A stretch of DNA of 64,000 bases from Rhodanobacter sp. OK091 (GCF_900142825.1 NZ_FRCH01000002.1:620001-684000), one strand, 5' to 3'. Positions 27,601 to 38,715 are shown, numbered from the stretch's first letter. Notes: generated from the sequence alone by a model not told the origin. Program-made: numbers and translations.

Positions 27601-27654
27601 CTTCAAGTTTCCGAAACATACGTGAAAAAGGCCCGCCTAGAGCGGGCCTTTTTC
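27584..27654 (+). promoter_or_regulatory. Attenuator: antiterminator/terminator switch before asnB
   Basis: Terminator: GAAAAAGGCCCGC (27624-27636) pairs with 27642-27654 over 13 bp around CTAGA, followed by CGTTT. Alternative: GGCGGGCC (27584-27591, leader codons 35-38) is perfectly complementary to GGCCCGCC (27630-27637), the terminator's 5' arm. CGCGTA (27594-27599) can also pair with TACGTG (27619-27624) inside it, and GTTT/AAAC at 27607-27617 can cap it. A ribosome at the leader stop would cover 27584-27591 and allow termination. A ribosome stalled on the first Asn run would leave it free. Pairings were found by eye. Confidence 0.75.
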
Positions 27655-27697
27655 GTTTCTGCACCACGATTTTTTATCAACGACGAGGGGAAGTGCG

Positions 27698-29380
27698 ATG
27701 TGTTCGATCTTCGGAATGTTCGACCTGCAGCCGGGCGACGACCTGGCCACGTTGCGGCGACAGGCGCTGGAACTGTCACAGCGCCAGCGCCATCGCGGGC
27801 CGGACTGGAGTGGCGTGTTCGTCGATGCCGGGGTGATCCTGGTGCACGAGCGCCTGGCCATTGTCGATCCGGCCAGCGGTGCGCAGCCGTTGCGTTCGCG
27901 CGACGGTGCGCTGGCGCTGGCGGTGAACGGCGAGATCTACAACCATCGTGAATTGCGCAGCGCCAGCACGTACGACTTCACCACCGGCTCGGACTGCGAG
28001 GTGATCAATGCACTGTATCGCGAGCATGGCGCCGCTGAATTCATCGAGCATGGCCTGCCGCGGCTCAATGGCATTTTCGCGTTCGCGTTGTGGGACGGCG
28101 AAGCGCAGCGCTATCTGATCGCCCGCGATCCGATCGGCGTGTGTCCGCTGTACTGGGGCCACGACATCCATGGCCGCTTGTGCGTAGCCTCGGAGATGAA
28201 GGCGCTGGTTGGCGTATGTGCCGATGTGGCGCCGTTTCCGCCCGGCCATGTGTACGACAGCGCCAGCGGCGAGTTGCGCCGCTACTACCACAAGCCCTGG
28301 CGCGACTACGCGTATACGCAAGGCCGCGATGTCGCTGGGCCGGTCTTGCGCCAGGCCTTCGAGCAGGCCGTGCACCGTCAGCTGATGACCGATGTCCCTT
28401 ACGGCGTGCTGCTTTCCGGCGGACTGGATTCATCGCTGGTTGCCGCGTGTGCTGCGCAGTTCGCCCGTCACCGCATCGAAGAGGGCGATCGCACCGAAGC
28501 ATGGTGGCCTCGACTGCATTCGTTCGCGATCGGCCTGGACGGTTCGCCGGATCTGGCCGCCGCGCAGATCGCCGCCGATGCGCTGGGCACCGTGCATCAC
28601 GGTTTCGTCTACACGTTCTGGGAAGGGCTGGACGCACTGCCCGAGGTGATCCGGCATATCGAAACCTACGACGTCACCACCATCCGCGCCGCCACGCCAA
28701 TGTACTTGCTGGCGCGGCGGATCAAGGCGATGGGCGTGAAGATGGTGCTGTCGGGAGAGGGCTCGGACGAGATCTTCGGCGGCTACCTGTACTTCCACAA
28801 GGCGCCGTCGGCCGAGGCGTTCCACGAGGAGACCGTGCGCAAGCTCGATGCGCTGCACAGCTACGACTGCCTGCGCGCGAACAAGGCGATGATGGCCTGG
28901 GGTGTGGAGGCGCGCGTGCCGTTCCTCGACCTGGAGTTCATCGACGTGGCGATGGGCCTGGATGCGAAGTACAAGATGGCGGGGCAGGGGCGGATCGAAA
29001 AGGCGGTGCTGCGCGAGGCGTTCGATGGCGCGTTGCCGGATTCGATCCTGTGGCGGCAGAAGGAGCAGTTCAGCGATGGCGTCGGCTACGGCTGGATCGA
29101 TGGCTTGAAGGCGCATGCGGAGCAAGCCATCAGCGACCGTGAGTTCGCCGCGGCGGCAGCACGCTACCCGTTCAACACACCGGCCACGAAAGAAGCGTAT
29201 TTCTACCGACGCATCTTCGAACAGCACTTTCCCGGGGAAGCCTGCGCAGCCACCGTGCCAGGCGGCAAGTCGATCGCCTGCTCGTCACCGGCGGCGCTGG
29301 CCTGGGACCCGGCGTTCGCGAATGCGGCCGATCCGTCCGGCCGGGCGGTGCGCGGAGTGCATGCGCAGGCGCTGGCCTGA
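27698..29380 (+). CDS. asnB: Asparagine synthetase B (glutamine-hydrolysing)
   Basis: AsnB amidates aspartate using glutamine and ATP. The 560-residue product starts MCSIFGMF, with the N-terminal nucleophile Cys2 of the class II glutaminase domain (about 1-200; RHRGPDWSG, NGEIYNH). The synthetase domain has the PP-loop LSGGLDSS and LSGEGSDEIFGGYLYF. Length and motifs match the E. coli type. GAGGGGAAG provides a ribosome binding site before ATG 27698. It lies 44 bp after the attenuator terminator, so the leader very likely governs it. No other gene follows before prfB. Confidence 0.96.
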   Translation: MCSIFGMFDLQPGDDLATLRRQALELSQRQRHRGPDWSGVFVDAGVILVHERLAIVDPASGAQPLRSRDGALALAVNGEIYNHRELRSASTYDFTTGSDCEVINALYREHGAAEFIEHGLPRLNGIFAFALWDGEAQRYLIARDPIGVCPLYWGHDIHGRLCVASEMKALVGVCADVAPFPPGHVYDSASGELRRYYHKPWRDYAYTQGRDVAGPVLRQAFEQAVHRQLMTDVPYGVLLSGGLDSSLVAACAAQFARHRIEEGDRTEAWWPRLHSFAIGLDGSPDLAAAQIAADALGTVHHGFVYTFWEGLDALPEVIRHIETYDVTTIRAATPMYLLARRIKAMGVKMVLSGEGSDEIFGGYLYFHKAPSAEAFHEETVRKLDALHSYDCLRANKAMMAWGVEARVPFLDLEFIDVAMGLDAKYKMAGQGRIEKAVLREAFDGALPDSILWRQKEQFSDGVGYGWIDGLKAHAEQAISDREFAAAAARYPFNTPATKEAYFYRRIFEQHFPGEACAATVPGGKSIACSSPAALAWDPAFANAADPSGRAVRGVHAQALA

Positions 29381-29464
29381 ACTCGTGAATCCGCCGGGCT
29401 GGAAACGGCATATCGCCTTCCTCTGCTATTCTTGCAGGCTGAAAACCTGACTCCAAATAACCAC

Positions 29465-30590
29465 ATGATCGAAATCAATCCGATCCTCGCGCAGATCACG
29501 GACCTCCGGGGCCGTGTCGAGTCGCTTAGGGGGTATCTTTGACTACGCTACAAAAAGCGAACGTCTGGAAGAAGTAAGCCGCGAGCTGGAAAACCCGAAC
29601 GTCTGGGACGATCCGGCGCGCGCTCAGGAGCTGGGTCGCGAACGCGCCCGCCTGCATACCATCGTCGATGGCATCGACACGCTGACCGCGGGCCTGACCG
29701 ACGCCGGCGACCTGCTGGAAATGGCCGTCGCCGATAACGACGAGGACACCGCCAACTCGGTCGTCAGCGACCTGGCCAAGCTGGACGCGCAAGTGGGCAA
29801 GCTGGAGTTCCAGCGCATGTTCTCGGGCAAGATGGATGCGACCAACGCGTTCGTCGACATCCAGGCCGGCGCCGGCGGCACCGAAGCGCAGGACTGGGCC
29901 GAGATGCTGCTGCGCATGTATCTGCGCTGGTGCGAATCGCGTGGCTGGAAGACCGAGCTGATGGAAGTCAGCGGCGGCGAAGTGGCCGGCATCAAGTCCG
30001 CCACGTTCCGGGTCGAAGGCGATTATGCCTATGGCTGGCTGAAGACCGAGATCGGCGTGCACCGTCTGGTGCGCAAGAGCCCGTTCGATTCGGACAACCG
30101 CCGGCACACCAGTTTCACCTCGGTGTTCGTATCGCCGGAAGTCGATGACGACATCGATATCGAGATCAACCCCGCCGACCTGCGCACCGACGTTTACCGC
30201 TCCTCGGGCGCCGGTGGCCAGCACGTCAACAAGACCGAGTCGGCGGTGCGTATCACGCACATCCCGACCAATACCGTCGTGGCCTGCCAGACCGGCCGCA
30301 GCCAGCACGCGAACCGCGACACCGCGATGAAGATGCTGGCCGCCAAGCTGTACGAGCTGGAGGTGCAGAAGCGCAACGTCGAACGCGATGCACTGGAAGC
30401 GACCAAGTCCGATATTGGCTGGGGCAGCCAGATCCGCAACTATGTGCTCGACCAGAGCCGCATCAAGGATCTACGCACCGGCATCGAACGCACCGATACG
30501 CAGAAGGTGCTGGACGGCGATCTGGACGAATTCATCGAGGCCAGCCTGAAATCCGGTCTCGAGGCCGGCGCCAAACGCGCCGATGCGTGA
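29465..30590 (+). CDS. prfB: Peptide chain release factor 2, with programmed +1 frameshift
   Basis: RF2 reads UGA and UAA. ATG 29465 opens a 25-codon frame that ends at an in-frame TGA (29540-29542). The slippery CTT at 29537-29539 is preceded by a Shine-Dalgarno-like AGGGGG (29528-29533), the classic autoregulatory site. After skipping one base the frame continues from 29541 for 349 codons, giving 374 residues. RF2 marks are SPF in [12 protein letters not shown] for stop recognition and GGQ in [14 protein letters not shown]. prfB followed by lysS is the conserved order, here with one small gene between. Confidence 0.97.
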
Positions 30591-30637
30591 GCACTGATCT
30601 GTTGAGTCGGTTCAATCACCTGCTAAGGAGCCACAGC

Positions 30638-30964
30638 ATGAACAGCAAGAAGATCTGCGGAATCCTCATCGCATTCGCCGCCTTTGCGGCGTTCAACGGC
30701 GCGGCTGGCGCGCAGGACAACTCGTCCGGCCAGGGTATCAAGCAAGATGCCAAGGCCGTCGGCCATGGCATCGGCAACGGCGCCCGCGACGTCGGCCACG
30801 CGACCAAGCGCGTCGCCGTCTCGGTCGGGCATGGCGCGAAGGATGCCGGTGTCGGCATCGGGCACGGTGCGAAGAAGGCCGGTATCGCCGTCGGCCATGG
30901 TGCGCGCGAAGGCTGGGATGCGACCAAGCATGCGGTCAAGCACGTGTTTCACAAAGACGATTGA
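30638..30964 (+). CDS. Exported Gly/His repeat protein, unknown function
   Basis: The 108-residue product has a signal peptide (about 1-25, ending AGAQ). The mature part is built from degenerate 11-residue repeats such as VGHGAKDAGVG, IGHGAKKAGIA and VGHGAREGWDA, rich in Gly, Ala, His and Lys. Such repeats recall LEA-like or surface-associated low-complexity proteins. No catalytic motif is seen. ATG 30638 follows AAGGAG. It sits between prfB and lysS on the same strand. Confidence 0.75.
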   Translation: MNSKKICGILIAFAAFAAFNGAAGAQDNSSGQGIKQDAKAVGHGIGNGARDVGHATKRVAVSVGHGAKDAGVGIGHGAKKAGIAVGHGAREGWDATKHAVKHVFHKDD

Positions 30965-31088
30965 CGGGCGCGCCGTTCCGAAGACAAACCTCGTCGCGTT
31001 GTTCTCAACCCGACGATGACCCTAAACAGAAAAGCGCGCGGAGAAGCGTGCGCCGCCCGGCACGAGCGCCGACAGCAACGGAATCCCC

Positions 31089-32606
<1,518 letters not shown>

Positions 32607-32609
32607 ACC

Positions 32610-32909
32610 ATGTGGTACGCCATCATCGGCACTGACAATGCAAACTCGCTGGAAGCGCGCAAGTCCGCGCGTCCGGCGCATCTGGCCCGCCTGCAGCAGT
32701 TGCAGGACGAAGGCCGCATGTTGCTGGCCGGTCCGTTTCCGGCGATCGACGCGGAAGATCCGGGTCCGGCCGGTTTCAGCGGCAGCCTGATCGTGGCCGA
32801 GTTCGCCTCGCTGGCCGATGCGGAAAGCTGGGCCAGCGCCGACCCCTACCTTGCTGCCGGCGTGTATCGCGAGACCTCGGTCAAACCGTTCCGCAAAGTA
32901 CTGCCGTGA
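32610..32909 (+). CDS. YciI family protein
   Basis: The 99-residue ferredoxin-like protein has the family pattern [23 protein letters not shown], followed by [19 protein letters not shown] and the closing VKPFRKVLP. The biochemical role is not established. It is tightly packed between lysS (3 bp) and the BolA gene (13 bp). Confidence 0.92.
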   Translation: MWYAIIGTDNANSLEARKSARPAHLARLQQLQDEGRMLLAGPFPAIDAEDPGPAGFSGSLIVAEFASLADAESWASADPYLAAGVYRETSVKPFRKVLP

Positions 32910-32922
32910 GATGGGCGCGGCG

Positions 32923-33186
32923 ATGACCGGGAAGCCCGTCATTGAACAGATCCGCGAACGCCTGCAAGCCGCGTTCGCGCCCAGCGATCTGGAAGTGGTC
33001 GACGAGGGGCACAAGCATGCCGGCCATGCGGGGGAGGGCAAGGGCCACTTCCATGTGCGGATCGTCAGCGCCGCGTTTGCCGGCCAGCTGCCGATCAAGC
33101 GCCACCGGATGATCTATGCGGCGCTCGACGGGTTGATGGATAAAGGCATCCATGCGCTGTCGATCGATGCTGTTCAAGATAAATAA
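32923..33186 (+). CDS. BolA family protein
   Basis: The 87-residue product has the BolA core, with EVVDEGHKHAGHAGEGKGHFHVRIVS, FAGQLPIKRHRMIYAAL and a C-terminal helix with GIHALSIDAVQ. The invariant His/Cys-type ligands used with monothiol glutaredoxins include the His in IKRHR. Functions in iron-sulfur trafficking or cell shape are known for the family. ATG 32923 is chosen; ATG 32911 would add four residues. Confidence 0.93.
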   Translation: MTGKPVIEQIRERLQAAFAPSDLEVVDEGHKHAGHAGEGKGHFHVRIVSAAFAGQLPIKRHRMIYAALDGLMDKGIHALSIDAVQDK

Positions 33187-33317
33187 CATATGTTTATGGC
33201 TGACTATTGAAGTAAAACTTCACATGAAACCGCATTGCAGCGCCGCCCCGCGTTTGGCACAGTGCCCTGTCGCCCGACCAGCGGGCGTTACCTGACCGAC
33301 CCCCTACTGATGACCGC

Positions 33318-36300
33318 ATGCGCCTGAGCACGATCAAACTCGCCGGTTTCAAGTCCTTCGTGGACCCGACCACCTTGCATCTGCCGAGCAACATGATCGG
33401 CGTGGTCGGCCCGAACGGCTGCGGCAAATCCAACATCATCGACGCGATCCGCTGGGTGATGGGCGAGAGCGCGGCCAGCCGCCTGCGCGGCGATTCGCTG
33501 ACCGACGTGATCTTTTCCGGTTCCAACTCGCGCAAGCCGGTGGGGCAGGCCACGGTCGAGCTGATCTTCGACAACGCGGACGGTTCCATCCAGGGCGAGT
33601 ACGGCCAGTACGCCGAGATCTCGGTGAAGCGCCAGGTCACCCGCGACGGCCAGTCCGCGTATTACCTCAATGGCGCGCGCTGCCGCCGCCGCGACATCAC
33701 CGACTTGTTCCTCGGCACCGGTCTCGGGCCGCGCAGCTACTCGATCATCGAACAGGGCATGATCAGCCAGATCATCGATGCGCACCCCGAAGAGCTGCGC
33801 ATGCATCTGGAGGAGGCCGCCGGCATCTCCAAGTACAAGGAGCGCCGCAAGGAAACCGAAAGCCGCATCAAGGCCACCCGCGAGAACCTCGACCGCGTGC
33901 GCGACGTGCGCGACGAGGTCGACAAGCAGCTGGAACACTTGAATCGCCAGGCCCGCGCGGCCGAGCGCTGGAAGGCGCTGAAGGAAGAGCAGACGCGCAA
34001 GGAAGCCGAGCTGCGCGCGCTGGAATACCGCGGCCTGAAAAGCCAGCACGAAGGCGAAGGCGCGGATTTGACCGCCGCCGAGATCGAGATCGAGAAACAG
34101 CTGGCCGGCCAGCGCCAGATCGAAGCGCAACTGGAAAGCGTGCGCGAGCGCCACACCGACGCCAGCGAGCATCTGAACGCGGTGCAGGGCGATGTCTACA
34201 AGGTCGGCGCCGAGATCGCACGGGTCGAGCAGCAGGTACGCCACAATCGCGAAACCGCCGATCGCCTGCAGCGCGCCCATGGCGAGGCCGAACGCGAACA
34301 TGCCGAGCTGGCCGCGCATATCGCCAACGACAGCGGGCAGGTCGAGACGTTGCGCATGGCTTTGGCCGAAGGCGAACCGAAACTCGAAGCCTTGCAGCAG
34401 ATGCAGGACGATACCGCTGAAGCCCAGCGCGACACCGAGGCGAAGCTGGCCGACTGGCAGCAGCGCTGGGACAGCCACACCCGCAACGCCGGCGAATCCA
34501 ACCGTGCCGCCGAAGTGGAGCGCACCAAACTCAACTATCTGGATCGCCAGGCGATCGACCTGTCACGGCGGCGCGAAGCGCTGGAAGCCGAGCAGAAAGC
34601 CACCGACGTCGCCGCCTTGGATGCCGCCGGCGAGCAGTTGCACAGCGAACACGACACCCAGCGCGAGCGCGTCGAAACTCTCGGCAGCCTGCTCGATCAG
34701 CACAAATCCAGCCACGAGAAGGTGCAGGAAGACGAGCGCCAGGTGCAGTCGGCGCTGAACGAGGCACGCCAGCAATTACAGACCGCGCGCGGCCGGCATG
34801 CCTCGCTCGAAGCGCTGCAGCATGCAGCCCTCGGCCAGGAAGAAAGCGCCGCGAGCGGCTGGCTGGCCCGCCTCGGACTGACCAAATCGCGTCGCCTCGG
34901 CGAATCGCTGCAGGTCGAGGCCGGTTGGGAAACCGCGGTGGAAACTGCGCTGAGCGGCTTCCTGGACAGCGTGCTGGTGGACGGCGCGCATGCGCTGGCC
35001 GCCGAGTTCGGCGCGCTCGAGAACGCCGATATCGCACTGCTCGATGCCGCCGACGGTGGGATCAACACCGCCGGCACGCTGGCCGCACATGTGCGCGGAC
35101 CCGCTGCGGCGATGGCGATCCTCGGCCACGTGCTGACCGCCGAGTCGCTCGCCGACGCTCACCAGCGAGTGGTCTCGCTGTCCGCGCTGGCGCCGTACCA
35201 ATCCGTGATCACACGCAGCGGCGAGTGGCTGGGTCCGGGCTGGGCGCGCGTGCGCCGTGCGCAGGGCAGCCAGGTCGGCGTGCTGGCGCGCGAGCGCGAG
35301 ATCCGCCTGCTGGCCGACCAGATCGCCACGCTGGAAGCGCAGCTGGAGGAAGCCAGCGAACAACTCGATAGCTTGCGTACCAGCAAGTTCGAAGCCGAAC
35401 GAGCGCGCGACGATGCGCAGCGCGAGCTGTACAACGCACACCGTCGCCAGTCGGAACTGGCCGGCCAGCTGCAAAGCCATCGCGGCAAGCTGGAAACCGC
35501 GCGCGCCCGTGCCGAAAAGGTCAATGGCGAGCTGTCGGACCTGGCCACCCAGATCGACGAATTGCAGAGCCAGACCCGCGAAGCGCGGGCGCGGCTGGAC
35601 GAATCGGTCGGCTTGATGGGCGACCTGGAAGACCAGCGCCGCGAACTGGAAAACGAGCGTCGTGCCCTGCTCGAGGCCCGCGAGGAAGCGCGCATGAACG
35701 CGCGCGAAGCCGCCGACCAGTCGCACTCGCTGGCCCTGGCGCTCGAGTCCAAACGCTCCTCGCTGGCTTCGCTGGAGCAGGCGCTGGGTCGCATGGACAG
35801 CCAGTTGCGGCAGATCGAGTCGCGCCGTGCCGAAATCACCGAGCAGCTCGCGGCCGGCTCCGACCCGATCGCCGAACTCGAAGCCGAGCGGCAGACCTAT
35901 CTCGATCAGCGCCTGCTGGTCGACAAACAGCTGGTCGAAGCGCGCCGTGCGCTGGAAGACTGCGACCTCGAATTCCGCAAGCTGGAGCAGCAACGGCATC
36001 TGGCGGAGCAGGGCTTGTCCGCGCTGCGCGAGAGCCTCTCCGCGAAACGCCTCGCCGCGCAGGCGCTGCATATGCGTGCCGAGCAGCTGGCCGAAGCGAT
36101 CACCGCGTCAGGCCTGGAACTGGAAACCTTGCTGGCCGAGCTGGCCGAAGACATCGATGCGAACCAGTGGCGCCAGCAGCTGGCCGACATCGGGCAGAAA
36201 ATCGCCCGCATCGAACCGGTCAACCTCGCCGCGATCCAGGAACACGCCGAGCAGAGCGAGCGCAAGACCTATCTGGACAATCAGCTCGCCGATCTGGTCA

Positions 36301-36827
36301 GCGCGATGGAAACACTGGAAGGCGCGATCAAGAAGATCGATCGCGAGACCCGCCAGCGCTTCAAGGAGACCTTCGACAAGGTCAACGCCGGCGTGCAGGA
36401 GCTGTTCCCGCGGCTGTTCGGCGGCGGCCATGCCTATCTCGAACTGACCGGCGACGACCTGCTCAATACCGGCGTGTCGATCATGGCGCGCCCGCCGGGC
36501 AAGCGCGTCTCCAATATCACCTTGCTCTCCGGTGGCGAGAAAGCACTGACTGCCGTAGCCTTGGTGTTCGCGATCTTCGGTCTCAACCCCGCGCCCTTCT
36601 GTCTGCTCGACGAGGTGGACGCACCGCTGGATGAGGCCAACGTCGGCCGTTTCTCCAGCCTGGTCCGGGAGATGAGCGAAAAGGTGCAATTCATCTTCAT
36701 CAGCCACAACAAGGCCACCATGGAAGCGGCTACCCAACTGTGCGGCGTCACCATGCGCGAGCCGGGCGTATCGCGACTGGTGCAGGTGGATCTCGCCGAA
36801 GCGGCTAAACTGGCCGGAGCTGCCTGA
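33318..36827 (+). CDS. smc: Chromosome partition protein SMC
   Basis: The 1169-residue ATPase of the condensin complex has Walker A VGPNGCGKSN (near 32-41), long coiled coils, a hinge in the middle (around 500-640, between AALGQEESAASGWLARLG and the VLTAESLADAHQRV region), the ABC signature LLSGGEKALTAVAL and Walker B CLLDEVDAPLDEAN. Presence of SMC with a ZipA gene next to it is typical for Xanthomonadales. zipA follows after 10 bp. Confidence 0.97.
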   Translation: MRLSTIKLAGFKSFVDPTTLHLPSNMIGVVGPNGCGKSNIIDAIRWVMGESAASRLRGDSLTDVIFSGSNSRKPVGQATVELIFDNADGSIQGEYGQYAEISVKRQVTRDGQSAYYLNGARCRRRDITDLFLGTGLGPRSYSIIEQGMISQIIDAHPEELRMHLEEAAGISKYKERRKETESRIKATRENLDRVRDVRDEVDKQLEHLNRQARAAERWKALKEEQTRKEAELRALEYRGLKSQHEGEGADLTAAEIEIEKQLAGQRQIEAQLESVRERHTDASEHLNAVQGDVYKVGAEIARVEQQVRHNRETADRLQRAHGEAEREHAELAAHIANDSGQVETLRMALAEGEPKLEALQQMQDDTAEAQRDTEAKLADWQQRWDSHTRNAGESNRAAEVERTKLNYLDRQAIDLSRRREALEAEQKATDVAALDAAGEQLHSEHDTQRERVETLGSLLDQHKSSHEKVQEDERQVQSALNEARQQLQTARGRHASLEALQHAALGQEESAASGWLARLGLTKSRRLGESLQVEAGWETAVETALSGFLDSVLVDGAHALAAEFGALENADIALLDAADGGINTAGTLAAHVRGPAAAMAILGHVLTAESLADAHQRVVSLSALAPYQSVITRSGEWLGPGWARVRRAQGSQVGVLAREREIRLLADQIATLEAQLEEASEQLDSLRTSKFEAERARDDAQRELYNAHRRQSELAGQLQSHRGKLETARARAEKVNGELSDLATQIDELQSQTREARARLDESVGLMGDLEDQRRELENERRALLEAREEARMNAREAADQSHSLALALESKRSSLASLEQALGRMDSQLRQIESRRAEITEQLAAGSDPIAELEAERQTYLDQRLLVDKQLVEARRALEDCDLEFRKLEQQRHLAEQGLSALRESLSAKRLAAQALHMRAEQLAEAITASGLELETLLAELAEDIDANQWRQQLADIGQKIARIEPVNLAAIQEHAEQSERKTYLDNQLADLVSAMETLEGAIKKIDRETRQRFKETFDKVNAGVQELFPRLFGGGHAYLELTGDDLLNTGVSIMARPPGKRVSNITLLSGGEKALTAVALVFAIFGLNPAPFCLLDEVDAPLDEANVGRFSSLVREMSEKVQFIFISHNKATMEAATQLCGVTMREPGVSRLVQVDLAEAAKLAGAA

Positions 36828-36837
36828 GGAGTCCCTA

Positions 36838-37848
36838 ATGACGCTGCAACCTGTGCTTGCCTTTGCCTGGAACCCTGCCGTCGGCATTCCGTTGTTGATC
36901 GTGGGCCTGATCGCGCTGGCGCTGATCTGGCTGTTCGGTCAGCCGAAGAAAGAGCAGGGCAAACGTCGAATCGTGCCCAGCCAGCACGGCGGCGAACGTC
37001 GCGAACCGACTCTGGGCGAGCAGGCGGATGGCGAAGAGCCATCGTTCAGCGCATTCGGGCCGGCCATCGACGATCCCCTGGCCGGCGACGTCAAGCCCCA
37101 GCAAGGCGAACTCGAAGTGGGCTTGCGCGAAGAGCTTGAGCGCCTTGGCGCCACCCTCTCGGGTCAACGCGCGCAGGCACCCGGCGCGCCGACACCAGAT
37201 CCGGTCGCGACAAAGACCAGCAAGCCCCAGCCCAAGCTGGCCGATCATGTTTCCTCGATCATCGACGCCTTGCGTGCGCCCAGCTCCAGCGAGCCTGCAC
37301 CTCAGGCGCCGGCTCCTCCAGCGTCGGCACCCGCACCCGCAACGACCACCACCAGCGGCACACCGCCGCGTTCGGATCTCGGTCGACGCCCGGCACAACT
37401 GCCGGTCGAACGCATCGTCACGCTATTCGTGGTGGCGCGCGAAGGCGGCCACTTCAATGGCCCGGACCTGGTCGTGGCCGCCGAGAAGGCCGGCCTCGAA
37501 TTCGGCGACATGGGCATCTATCACCGCCTGGTCGACGGCAAGCGCGAGCTCGGGCCGATCTTCAGCGTCGCCAACATGCTCAAACCCGGCAACTTCGACC
37601 TTGCCCGCCTGGATGCCTTGCATACGCCCGGCGTGAGCTTCTTCATGACCTTGCCGGCGCCGTTGCCCGCATTGGATGCCTGGGATGCGATGCTGCCCAC
37701 CGCCCAGCGTCTTGCCGAACTGCTGGATGGCCAGGTACTCGATGAAGAGCGCAATGCCCTTGGTCGCCAGCGCATCGCCCACATCCGCGATCAACTGCGC
37801 GGCTGGGACCGCGACCACGAAGGCAAGGCGATCATCTTCGGCCGCTGA
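36838..37848 (+). CDS. zipA: Cell division protein ZipA
   Basis: ZipA tethers FtsZ to the inner membrane. The 336-residue product has an N-terminal membrane helix (about 14-34, VGIPLLIVGLIALALIWLF), a charged then Pro/Ala-rich linker (about 40-180), and the C-terminal FtsZ-binding domain (about 190-330, RIVTLFVVAREGGHFNGPDLV, MGIYHRL, SVANMLKPGNFD). In related genomes ligA normally follows zipA. Here a LuxR gene convergent to zipA follows instead. Confidence 0.95.
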   Translation: MTLQPVLAFAWNPAVGIPLLIVGLIALALIWLFGQPKKEQGKRRIVPSQHGGERREPTLGEQADGEEPSFSAFGPAIDDPLAGDVKPQQGELEVGLREELERLGATLSGQRAQAPGAPTPDPVATKTSKPQPKLADHVSSIIDALRAPSSSEPAPQAPAPPASAPAPATTTTSGTPPRSDLGRRPAQLPVERIVTLFVVAREGGHFNGPDLVVAAEKAGLEFGDMGIYHRLVDGKRELGPIFSVANMLKPGNFDLARLDALHTPGVSFFMTLPAPLPALDAWDAMLPTAQRLAELLDGQVLDEERNALGRQRIAHIRDQLRGWDRDHEGKAIIFGR

Positions 37849-37964
37849 GCGATGTCTGTTCGAGCAGGTGTGTTGATGCATGCAGGCCGGCGCCGCCGGT
37901 AGTCAAACTTGCGCGCACGCCTTGTCGATTGTTCGCACCTATCGTCGAGCGAACATCGCCAAGA

Positions 37965-38678
37965 TCAGAGCATTCCCAGCAGCAACGCCTTCGCCACGGC
38001 CTGGGTCTTGTTGGTGACGTCGAGCTTGGTCAGGCTGCTGGTGATATGGAATGTCACGGTGCGCTCGGAGATGCCGAGAATCCTCCCGATCGCTTCGGCC
38101 GTTTTGCCAGCGGCGCTCCATCGCAAGACTTCTCTTTCGCGCGCTGTCAATTCGATCTCGAAGACCGGCAGGAGCCTTCGCATTTCTATCGCGCCGATCA
38201 GTCCATGGATGGTATGTGACAGCCAGACCATCTGCATCTCGGTCTCGGCCAATTCGGCCTCGGTCACGGTTTGATGCGATCGCGCCAGAGAAAGCATGCC
38301 CGTCGTCATGTACTTGCCGTGGGTGGCCAATGCCCATCCGTGACGTATTCCATGCGCTCGGGCTTCCTCCCAGAAAGCCGGCTGGGTTTCGAAAAGATCA
38401 TCACTCCATACAACCGGAGACATCTCTCGCGATGTGCGCTGAATGAGCGGATCGATCTCGAGATAATTGTTCGCGAAATAATGCTCCAGCCAATGCGCGG
38501 GATAGGTGCTCGCCCATGTCACGCTGGGCTGCGACATCGGGAAGGGCATACGCAGGACGTAAGAGCAGTATTCGAAGCCCAGGTCTCGCACTATGACGGC
38601 GAGTTCTTTCAGCAGCTCGGCAGATGAATCCGCCGGCGACGTAAGCCTGCTCAAGCAATCTTCGCGCCAAGCATTCAC
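37965..38678 (-). CDS. LuxR-type quorum-sensing regulator
   Basis: The 237-residue protein has an N-terminal autoinducer-binding domain (about 15-165) with the acyl-homoserine-lactone contacts Trp63, Tyr67, Asp76, Pro77, Trp91 and Gly114. A C-terminal GerE-type helix-turn-helix follows (about 176-237, LTAREREVLRWSAAGKTAEA, LGISERTVTFHI). All six landmark residues are kept, so it should be a genuine AHL receptor rather than a solo regulator for other ligands. It is divergent from the RsaM-like gene and about 0.7 kb from the synthase gene. Confidence 0.93.
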   Translation of the reverse strand: MNAWREDCLSRLTSPADSSAELLKELAVIVRDLGFEYCSYVLRMPFPMSQPSVTWASTYPAHWLEHYFANNYLEIDPLIQRTSREMSPVVWSDDLFETQPAFWEEARAHGIRHGWALATHGKYMTTGMLSLARSHQTVTEAELAETEMQMVWLSHTIHGLIGAIEMRRLLPVFEIELTAREREVLRWSAAGKTAEAIGRILGISERTVTFHITSSLTKLDVTNKTQAVAKALLLGML

Positions 38679-38704
38679 TTTGTGGCCCCATGTGGATCTG
38701 CAAA

Positions 38705-38715
38705 AACTGACAGTT
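38705..38715. repeat. Short dyad between luxR and the RsaM-like gene
   Basis: AACTGACAGTT is a perfect 5-1-5 dyad in the divergent promoter region. Its CAGTT half matches the right half of the dyad before luxI, but spacing differs from ordinary lux boxes, so its role is uncertain. Confidence 0.3.
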
